This document shows, piece by piece, positions 42,558 to 48,541 of a DNA stretch of 48,541 bases (the first letter of the stretch is position 1; every line of letters begins with the position of its first letter). Below the pieces are notes generated by a model, which did no database searches, was not told the DNA's origin, and worked only from the letters and a program-made list of their open reading frames with translations. The translations under genes were made by a program, and so were the position numbers. Source of the DNA: Cupriavidus sp. 2SB (GTDB lineage Bacteria > Pseudomonadota > Gammaproteobacteria > Burkholderiales > Burkholderiaceae). Location: the NCBI RefSeq assembly GCF_005503625.1, contig NZ_SCMX01000050.1:1-48541 (forward strand). Direction: 5' to 3'.

Positions 42558-44753
42558 TCAATACGCGATCTTCGCGCTCAGGCTGATGGTGCGCGGATCG
42601 GCGGGCTGGACGTAGTTTTCGTACTGGAAGGCCCAGTAGCGTTTGTTGGTCAGGTTCGTCAGCGCCGCGCGGAGCGTCAGTTCCTTGCCGTACAGGCGCG
42701 TGTTGTACGAGGCGCCAACGTTGAAGATCGTGTAGCCGCCGATGTTCACGTTGTTGGCTGCATCGATCTTGGTCGGGCCGGTGTACTTGCCATCCACGCC
42801 CACCTTGAGGCCCGGCACGAACGGGATGCGGTAGGACACGCGGCCCGTCAGCATGAAGTTCGGTGCGCCGGCCACGCGGTTGCCGATGTTGGTATCGCCC
42901 TTGGTGTACTCGGTGTCCAGGAACATCGCGCTGCCGCCCACTTCCCACTGCGAGCCGATGCGCGACGAGCCGGCCAGTTCCAGGCCCTGGTAGACCGATT
43001 CGCCATCCTGCACGAACGTCGGCAGCGCGCCGAGGCCGTTGTTGCGCGCGAACTCGCTGCGGCGCTCGATACGGAACAGTGCGGCCGTACCCGTCCAGAT
43101 GCCCTGGTCGGTCTTGGCGCCCACTTCGTACTGGCGGCTCTTGGCTGGAGTCAGGCCCTGGCCGGCGTTGGCGTAGTTGGTTGCCACCACGCCGCCGCCG
43201 TCGAACGATTCCACGTAGCTGGCATACAGCGTCGTGCTCGGCATCGGCTTGAACATGATCGCAGCGGTCGGCGTGATCAGGCCATTCTTGCTGTAGTTCG
43301 TATCGCCCACGCCAGTGCCGGTGTAGCTGTTCTGCTCGTAGTTCGTCACGCGCAGGCCACCCAGGATGGACCACTTGTCGGTCAGGTGCATCGTGTCGCT
43401 GACGAATGCGGCCTTCTGTTCGGTGTCGCCGGCACGGTACTTCTGGAACGCGGTCTGGCTGTAATACACGCCCGTGTACGGCGCGTAGATGTTGCCGTTA
43501 TCCAGTGCGGTGTAGACGAAGTTGTTGCTGTAGCGGTCGATCTGCTTCTGCCAGCTCAGGCCGGCCACCAGTTCGTGGCGGAACGGGCCGGTGCGGAATT
43601 TGCCCTCGACCATCGTCGTCCAGTTGCTGAATTGCTGGCTTTCGGCGCCGTCGTAGCGGAAATCGCTGTAGTCGCCGGCCGAATTCGACAGGTTCAGCGT
43701 GGTCTCGTTACGGCTGCGCGACTGCTTGCTGAAACTGTAGATCGAGCTGACGGTCCAGTCCGAATTCAGGTTGTAGCGCAGGCCGGTCTGGTAGACCTGC
43801 AGGTTCGAGTAGAAGTGCGCGTCATTGCCGCTGTAAAGGCCGCCACGGCCGCTCACCACGCCCGGAAGCTGGGCGCCGGTGGTCGACAGCGCGCCCGCAT
43901 AGAACGACGGCGTCGCCCCCCACGTATTGCGGTCCTGATAGATCCCGTCGAACGTCCACGTCAGGTCGCGCGTGATGCGTGCGTCCAGGCCCAGCGATAC
44001 CGAGTTGCGGTTGATGCCGACAGCGTTGGACGGCTTGCCTTCCTCGTGGGTCACGTTCAGGCGGTAGCCGAACATGTTGTTCGGGCCGGCGCGGCCGCCC
44101 AGATCCACGTGCTCGGTCCAGACGTGCGAGGAGCGGTAGCCCAGGTCCACGCTGGCCGTGAACTGGTCTGTCGGCTTCTTGGTCACGTAGTTGACCGTGC
44201 CGCCCGGGTTGCCAAAGCCGTACATGAAGCCGGACGCGCCCTTGAGCAGTTCTACCTGTTCGAGCTGTTCATACGGCATGGTGATGCCGTAGGCGATGAA
44301 CGGCATGCCGTTGATCTTGTACGCATTGCGCCAGTCGAGCTGCAGGCCGCGGACCGTGGTGTACGACGCCCAGGCATTGTTGGCGTTGCTGTTGTCCGAG
44401 ACCGACGCGTCGTTGAAAAACACGTCGCCGATCTTGGTGACCTGGCGCTCGGCCAGGTCTTCGCCGGACACGACAGTCGTCGAGAACGGCGTATCGAGCT
44501 GCGACTTGCTGCCCAGGGCACCGCTGGAGGCTTTCTTCTGCAACTGCGGGCCGATGTCGACTTCCTGCTTTGCACTCACGGTGACCGACGGCAGCGCCTG
44601 TTCGGGTGCGTCGGCGGACTGCGCAAACGCGGCGGCAGTGCATAGCGGGAAGCCGGCCAATACCGCCATGCGGGCAAACGCTGCCAGCGGGCGGATGGTT
44701 GAGGGGACGGCGTTTTTGCGGCTCGTGGCGGCCGCGATTTGGCTCTGGGTCAT
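42558..44753 (-). CDS. TonB-dependent siderophore receptor
   Basis: A 731-residue outer-membrane receptor. The N-terminus is a signal peptide (residues about 1-45, ending AAAFAQS). A TonB-box-like LPSVTVSA follows, then the plug domain (PFSTTVVSGEDLAERQV, YGITMPYEQLEQVELLKGASG, GTVNYVTKKP) and a 22-strand barrel ending ISLSAKIAY with a terminal aromatic residue. No N-terminal STN signalling domain is present, so it does not itself control a FecIR-type system. The ligand is probably a ferric siderophore (FhuE/FoxA-like group), but cannot be named. An interrupted palindrome lies just upstream. Confidence 0.92.
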   Translation of the reverse strand: MTQSQIAAATSRKNAVPSTIRPLAAFARMAVLAGFPLCTAAAFAQSADAPEQALPSVTVSAKQEVDIGPQLQKKASSGALGSKSQLDTPFSTTVVSGEDLAERQVTKIGDVFFNDASVSDNSNANNAWASYTTVRGLQLDWRNAYKINGMPFIAYGITMPYEQLEQVELLKGASGFMYGFGNPGGTVNYVTKKPTDQFTASVDLGYRSSHVWTEHVDLGGRAGPNNMFGYRLNVTHEEGKPSNAVGINRNSVSLGLDARITRDLTWTFDGIYQDRNTWGATPSFYAGALSTTGAQLPGVVSGRGGLYSGNDAHFYSNLQVYQTGLRYNLNSDWTVSSIYSFSKQSRSRNETTLNLSNSAGDYSDFRYDGAESQQFSNWTTMVEGKFRTGPFRHELVAGLSWQKQIDRYSNNFVYTALDNGNIYAPYTGVYYSQTAFQKYRAGDTEQKAAFVSDTMHLTDKWSILGGLRVTNYEQNSYTGTGVGDTNYSKNGLITPTAAIMFKPMPSTTLYASYVESFDGGGVVATNYANAGQGLTPAKSRQYEVGAKTDQGIWTGTAALFRIERRSEFARNNGLGALPTFVQDGESVYQGLELAGSSRIGSQWEVGGSAMFLDTEYTKGDTNIGNRVAGAPNFMLTGRVSYRIPFVPGLKVGVDGKYTGPTKIDAANNVNIGGYTIFNVGASYNTRLYGKELTLRAALTNLTNKRYWAFQYENYVQPADPRTISLSAKIAY

Positions 44754-45048
44754 GGTGTCTTATCCGGACTTGAAATGCGAACGCTACTAGGAATGATTCC
44801 TGTTAACGTTCAAGCGCGAATAATGCGTAAGCCGGGTAACGCCGTCAAGGTGAAGGTGCGCACAACGCGCAGGAGTGTCGGGGAATGTCGCTTTTACGCG
44901 AAGGAAGGCGTCGGAATCGGCGAGAAACGCATGCCGTTACGCCGATTTGTCACGGAAAGGATACGTGGATGAGACTTGATGGATACAACCTTGAATCCGC
45001 CTGAACCGGTCTGAACTGGTCTGAACGCCTCCCGGCGGAGCCTCCGGT
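44754..45048. other. intergenic region upstream of the receptor and downstream of the IclR pair
   Basis: About 295 bp with no convincing gene. It contains the palindrome at 44780-44810, and a 9-bp inverted repeat CTGAACCGG (45001-45009) with CCGGTTCAG (45044-45052) around the stop of the second iclR gene, a possible weak terminator for that transcript. Confidence 0.5.
44780..44810. promoter_or_regulatory. interrupted palindrome, candidate iron-dependent operator
   Basis: AACG-N5-AGGAAT-G-ATTCCT-N5-CGTT is symmetric about position 44795: both outer arms and the inner 13-bp AGGAATGATTCCT match, and 12 of 15 positions pair. It lies 27-57 bp upstream of the receptor ATG, where an operator would act. 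The inner part partly resembles a Fur box (ATAATGATTAT type) but is not a close match. Confidence 0.5.
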
Positions 45049-45888
45049 TCAGCGCAGGCCGAGCAGCGCTTCGAGAGTCTGGGCCAACGTCACCAGCCGT
45101 GGCTCCACCTGTTTCTGGAGCGCCGCGAAGGCGTCAGGTCGCGCCACCAGCCCGCAGTTCACAACGAACCACTGGGAGTCCACCGGCTTGCAGAGTGGCA
45201 CGGCGAAGCCGAACACGTCATGGCGCCATTCGGCCCGGTTCGAGCAGAACCCGAGCGTTGCCAGATCTTGTCGCGCCTGCGCCAGATGGGGCACTGCGCG
45301 GGTGAACTGGTCGGGGTCCTGGAGCCGCAACCGATTCAACACCGGCTCGCGGAGATCGGCGGGTACGCGCGAGAGCCACGCCTTGCCCACCGCCGTGGTC
45401 AGCATCGGCAGCGTGGCGCCGATATCGGGCAGCAGCAGCGAGTTGGCGATGGAGCGGGCCGTTTCCACATAGATGATCCCGGTGCGCTCACGGATTCCCA
45501 GGGACACCGATCCACCCACCTCGTCGGACAACGCTTTCATCAGGGGCCGCGCCACTTGCCGGATCTGCATGCTGGCAAGCAGCGGGTAGCCTGGTGCCAG
45601 CACCGGCGCACCCAGCCGGTACTTGGCTTGCGCCGTATCGTGCCGCAGGTAGCCAAGCACCACCAGCGTATGGGTCAGCCGCGCCACCGTGGACTTCGAC
45701 AACCCGGTGCGCTGCACGAAATCCTTGTTGCCGAGCAGTGATTCGCCCGGGCGGAAGGCCAGCAGGATGTCGATGCCGTTGGCCAGCGTGGTGGCGAACT
45801 GGCGATCCTTGTTGCCGCCATTATTGGGATCGGGCGGATTGGCCGGGTGTACCGGATCAGGCTGGGAATAAGGGGAATTCGGATTCAT
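45049..45888 (-). CDS. IclR-family transcriptional regulator (second of a tandem pair)
   Basis: A 279-residue regulator. Residues 33-90 form a winged helix-turn-helix (NKDFVQRTGLSKSTVARLTHTL), and residues about 110-270 form the IclR ligand domain (GGSVSLGIRERTGIIYVET, GKAWLSRVPADLREPVL). It is strongly similar to the neighbouring iclR gene over its whole length, for example YPLLASMQIRQVARPLMKAL in both. Its ATG shares four bases with the stop of that gene. The ligand is unknown. Its N-terminus carries about 30 extra Pro/Asn-rich residues. Confidence 0.88.
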   Translation of the reverse strand: MNPNSPYSQPDPVHPANPPDPNNGGNKDRQFATTLANGIDILLAFRPGESLLGNKDFVQRTGLSKSTVARLTHTLVVLGYLRHDTAQAKYRLGAPVLAPGYPLLASMQIRQVARPLMKALSDEVGGSVSLGIRERTGIIYVETARSIANSLLLPDIGATLPMLTTAVGKAWLSRVPADLREPVLNRLRLQDPDQFTRAVPHLAQARQDLATLGFCSNRAEWRHDVFGFAVPLCKPVDSQWFVVNCGLVARPDAFAALQKQVEPRLVTLAQTLEALLGLR

Positions 45889-46664
45889 GCGAGCAGTGCC
45901 TCGACTTCGTTGACCAGCGCAATCAACGCAGGCCCCATGTCGCGATCGAGCTTGTCAGCCGACATGCGCGCGGTGGGCACGCCGCAATTGAACACCAGGA
46001 TCTCACCTTCGATGGGCCTATGCATCGGTACTGCCACGGCGTGGATATCGATGAGCCAGTCGCCCGGCGAGCGCGTGTAGCCGCGCTGGGCCAGATCGTC
46101 GCATGCCACCTGCACTCTGTCGGCATGGCGCTGCCAGAGCGGCAGATCCGTAAGGCGGACGGCTTCAAGCACCTCGGCCCGTGCGGTTTCCGGGGCCTGC
46201 GCCAGCCACGCCCGACCCATTGCCGAAGGCAATATCGGCAGCGACGCGCCAATATCTGGACGAAAAACGATCGGGTCATGGCCGCGGCTGGATTCGACGT
46301 AGACCATGCGCAGCCTGTCGCGCAAGCCTAGCGAGACGGAGCCGCCCACACGGTCGGCCAGCGCCTTCATCAGTGGCCGGGCCACCTGGCGCACACGCAG
46401 GCTGGCCAGCAGCGGGTAGCCGAGCGCCAGCGACGTGGAGCCTAGCCGGTATCGCCGCAGGCGCGTGTCGTAGAACAGCAGGCCGCGTACGGCCAGGGTG
46501 TAGGTCAGCCGGCTAATGGTGGCCTTGGACAGGCCGGTGCGTTCGGAAAGTTCTTTGTTGCTGAGCAGCGGTTCACCGACTCGGAAGCATTGCAGCAGCG
46601 AGAGTCCATGCGCCAGGGTGGTCGCAAATTCGGGATCGGGGTGGTGCGGACGAGAGGGTGCCAT
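45885..46664 (-). CDS. IclR-family transcriptional regulator (first of a tandem pair)
   Basis: A 259-residue regulator with the same layout as its neighbour: helix-turn-helix at about 28-70 (NKELSERTGLSKATISRLTYTL) and the ligand domain at about 95-250 (GGSVSLGLRDRLRMVYVESS, GRAWLAQAPETARAEVLEAV). It is divergent from the acyl-CoA dehydrogenase gene 133 bp away, so that gene is the likely target. Together with the overlapping second gene it looks like a tandem duplication that may form heterodimers or respond to two related acids. Confidence 0.9.
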   Translation of the reverse strand: MAPSRPHHPDPEFATTLAHGLSLLQCFRVGEPLLSNKELSERTGLSKATISRLTYTLAVRGLLFYDTRLRRYRLGSTSLALGYPLLASLRVRQVARPLMKALADRVGGSVSLGLRDRLRMVYVESSRGHDPIVFRPDIGASLPILPSAMGRAWLAQAPETARAEVLEAVRLTDLPLWQRHADRVQVACDDLAQRGYTRSPGDWLIDIHAVAVPMHRPIEGEILVFNCGVPTARMSADKLDRDMGPALIALVNEVEALLA

Positions 46665-46797
46665 GCGAAAGAATCTTAGCCGACCCAGCTTCGGAAAGTT
46701 CCCGTGATGTTCCAGATAGCGAAACAGTCATCCCACTATTCCGAAACCCGGCGTAGTCTTTTCCTTAAAGATGGAAAACAAGAATGGGGAGACACCA

Positions 46798-47949
46798 ATG
46801 ATTAGAGATCCCGAAGTATTTGATCCGTTTCTGTTGATGCTGCGTCGGTTTGTGCGCGAGAGGCTGGTCCCGCGCGAAGCCGAGGTGGCCGCGCGTGACG
46901 AGGTGCCCCAGGACCTCGTCGACGCCATGGCCGCGCAGGGCATGTTCGGCTACTCGATCCCCGAGGAATACGGCGGCGCGGGCATGACCACCGAGGAGTT
47001 GGTGCTGGCCGCGATGGAACTGTCGCAGTGCTCGGTGGCGTTTCGGGCGCGGGTCGGCACCAACACGGGTATCGGCTCCGAGGCCCTGGTGGCAGACGGC
47101 ACGCCCGAGCAGAAGGCGCGCTACCTGCCGCTGCTGGCCACGGGCGAGGTAACCGGCGCCTTCGCACTGACCGAACCCGACGCCGGTTCCGATGCCACGG
47201 CGCTGCAGACCACCGCGCGGCGCGAGGGGGACCACTACATCCTCAACGGGACCAAATGCTTCATCACCAATGCGCCCATCGCCGGGATGTTCACGGTGAT
47301 GGCGCGCACAGATCCTGACAAGCCGGGTGCGAGCGGCATTTCGGCGTTTATTGTGCCGCGCAATACGCCGGGGCTGACCACGGGGCAGCCGTACCAGAAG
47401 ATGGGGCAGGCCGGCTCACCAGTGTCAGAAGTGCATTTCGACAACTGCCGCGTGCCGGCCGCCAACCTGATCGGCGGCGAGGAAGGGCAGGGGTTCCGCA
47501 CGGCGATGAAGGTGCTCAACAAGCAGCGCATCCACCTGGCCGCGCTGTGTACGGGGCCGGCGATCCGGATGCTCGACGATGCTGTGCGCTTTGTCACCGA
47601 GCGCAAGCAGTTCGGCCAGTTGCTGGCGGATTTCCAGTTGGTGCAGGCCATGATTGCCGACTGCCAGACGGATATTCACGCAGCCCGCGCACTGATCCTG
47701 GAGACGGCCCGCAAACGCGATGACGGCAAGGACGTGACCATGGAGGCGTCGATCTGCAAATACTTTGCGTCCGAGATGTGCGGCCGCGTGGCGGACCGTT
47801 GCGTCCAGCTGTTTGGGGGGTACGGGTATATCGCGGACTACGGCATCGAGCGGTTTTATCGCGATGTCAGGCTGTTCCGGCTGTATGAGGGGACGAGCCA
47901 GATTCATCAGATCAATATTGCGAAGCGGACGTTTGGGCTGGGGCGGTGA
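46798..47949 (+). CDS. acyl-CoA dehydrogenase
   Basis: A 383-residue enzyme from the ATG at 46798, which follows GGGAG closely; an upstream ATG at 46771 would add nine residues before that site. The N-terminal helical domain, the FAD/substrate segment GAFALTEPDAGSDATAL near 120 and the catalytic Glu364 in RLYEGTSQIHQ are all present, with RRTFGLGR-type C-terminus. It oxidises an acyl-CoA with FAD. The divergent iclR pair suggests induction by an organic acid. No CoA-transferase or ligase partner is in view. Confidence 0.92.
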   Translation: MIRDPEVFDPFLLMLRRFVRERLVPREAEVAARDEVPQDLVDAMAAQGMFGYSIPEEYGGAGMTTEELVLAAMELSQCSVAFRARVGTNTGIGSEALVADGTPEQKARYLPLLATGEVTGAFALTEPDAGSDATALQTTARREGDHYILNGTKCFITNAPIAGMFTVMARTDPDKPGASGISAFIVPRNTPGLTTGQPYQKMGQAGSPVSEVHFDNCRVPAANLIGGEEGQGFRTAMKVLNKQRIHLAALCTGPAIRMLDDAVRFVTERKQFGQLLADFQLVQAMIADCQTDIHAARALILETARKRDDGKDVTMEASICKYFASEMCGRVADRCVQLFGGYGYIADYGIERFYRDVRLFRLYEGTSQIHQINIAKRTFGLGR

Positions 47950-47978
47950 GTTTGGTTTTGGTTTGCCGTTGATTTTCT

Positions 47979-48103
47979 CCCCTCTCCCGCACGGCGGGAG
48001 AGGGGCGGGGGAGAGGGCCTGCGGTGAAAATTTTGATGCCGTCGGCAAGCAGAGCTTTGTTGCCCTCTCCCCCAACCCCTCTCCCGCGCTGCGGGAGAGG
48101 GGA
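47979..48103. repeat. intergenic nested palindrome, copy I (two hairpins)
   Basis: Two complementary palindromic halves with a core carrying TCGGCAAGCAG at 48042-48052 on the plus strand. It lies between the convergent acyl-CoA dehydrogenase and receiver-domain genes. Confidence 0.85.
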
Positions 48104-48127
48104 GTAACACAGGTAGGGAGACGGGAA

Positions 48128-48541
48128 TCAACCCCCCGGCGCCAGCGCCGCATCAATCGCATCCATCAACTCCTGCAAGCGCAGCGGTTTCCCGCACACC
48201 GCATCGAACCCTGCCTCGATGGACGCGCGGCGGTCCTGCTGGCGGGTGAACGCGGTCAGGGCCACGGCGGGAGTCCGAGGCAGCGAGTCCACCGCTTCGC
48301 GCACGCGGAGTTCGCGCATGAAGTCGTTGCCGTCGCGGCCGGGCAGGCCGATGTCGCTGATGATCAGGTCCGGGGTGTTTTGCTCGATCTGTCCGATGGC
48401 TTCCTCGGCGTCGCGTGCGGTGCGGATGCGTGCGCCGTAGTTGCCGAGGATGGCTGACAGCGCAGCGGCGGCATCGGCATCGTCTTCCACCAGCAGCACG
48501 TCCAGCGCATTGAGCGGGACGCTCGGCTCGGTGGCCGGGAC
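48128..48541 (-). CDS. response-regulator receiver domain, C-terminal part of a larger protein
   Basis: The visible 137 residues form a CheY-like receiver: acidic pocket LLVEDDADA, the phosphoacceptor Asp in LIISDIGLPGRDG, the Thr/Ser switch in AVALTAFTR and the Lys in CGKPLRLQEL. The frame stays open to the window edge, with a Pro/Val/Ala linker before the domain (PATEPSVPLNALDV), so the receiver is probably the C-terminal end of a hybrid histidine kinase. A GTG at 48499 could instead start a stand-alone receiver but lacks support. Confidence 0.82.
   Translation of the reverse strand, partial: VPATEPSVPLNALDVLLVEDDADAAAALSAILGNYGARIRTARDAEEAIGQIEQNTPDLIISDIGLPGRDGNDFMRELRVREAVDSLPRTPAVALTAFTRQQDRRASIEAGFDAVCGKPLRLQELMDAIDAALAPGG

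Noticed and set aside
41134..43374. A very long minus-strand open frame covering purT and about 1 kb more.
   Set aside because: The extra part lies antisense-frame to the receptor gene and crosses repeat copy H; PurT homology starts at 42336.
5124..48103. The recurring GGGAGAGGGG repeats considered as a CRISPR or tandem array.
   Set aside because: Copies are kilobases apart, differ in their cores and lie one per intergenic gap; no regular spacers or cas genes are present.

Overview
The window is GC-rich, densely coded proteobacterial chromosome. Gene content and order point to Burkholderiaceae, most probably Cupriavidus (or close Ralstonia): a Bug/TctC periplasmic binding protein, the mltG-tmk-holB-pilZ-tatD order, a complete tetronate (L-threonate/D-erythronate) catabolic operon of the kind worked out in C. 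necator, several terminal-oxidase and beta-oxidation genes, and an intergenic nested-palindrome repeat. The genus assignment is inference from gene content; no rRNA is present.

Layout. (1) 1-1230: the 5' end of an IS256-family element cut by the window edge, then a minus-strand pair: a DUF2778/Tlde1-like L,D-transpeptidase-fold protein and a small overlapping membrane protein, which reads as an antibacterial (type VI type) effector and immunity pair. (2) 1499-13608: a promoter/operator followed by a 12-kb plus-strand run with a FadB-like bifunctional enzyme, a thiolase, an acyl-CoA dehydrogenase, two SDRs, a hotdog thioesterase, a medium-chain reductase, a class II aldolase-like protein, a GST and an alpha/beta hydrolase. 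This is a beta-oxidation-type operon with unusual accessory enzymes and no acyl-CoA ligase or regulator. (3) 13624-17029: macro-domain deacetylase, HSL-family esterase, Bug protein with a clear terminator, and a YbgC-type thioesterase. (4) 17115-24021 (minus): gntR-type regulator, ltnD, otnK, otnC, MFS transporter, otnI, denD, converting tetronates to dihydroxyacetone phosphate. (5) 24210-33799: housekeeping genes (GNAT, NRDE protein, DUF4936 protein, ygfZ, mltG, tmk, holB, pilZ, GNAT, tatD, ankyrin protein, DnaJ-domain membrane protein). (6) 34122-38240: a compact cbb3-type oxidase operon in which the CcoN homologue begins with a CcoS-like segment, followed by CcoO, a monohaem cytochrome c, a Sco protein and an unknown membrane protein. 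(7) 38238-42336: an HD-GYP phosphodiesterase behind a textbook FliA promoter, an MscS-family channel and purT. (8) 42558-48541: a TonB-dependent siderophore receptor with a 31-bp interrupted palindrome upstream, two overlapping iclR genes divergent from an acyl-CoA dehydrogenase, and the C-terminal receiver of a protein cut by the window edge.

Nine copies of an intergenic repeat (seven two-hairpin elements of about 120 bp, two single hairpins) punctuate the window. All lie 3' of a gene; none lies in a divergent, promoter-promoter gap. The best leads for something new are the Tlde1-like pair, the CcoS-CcoN fusion oxidase, the nested palindrome family, and an operator-like motif shared by the beta-oxidation operon and the esterase promoter.
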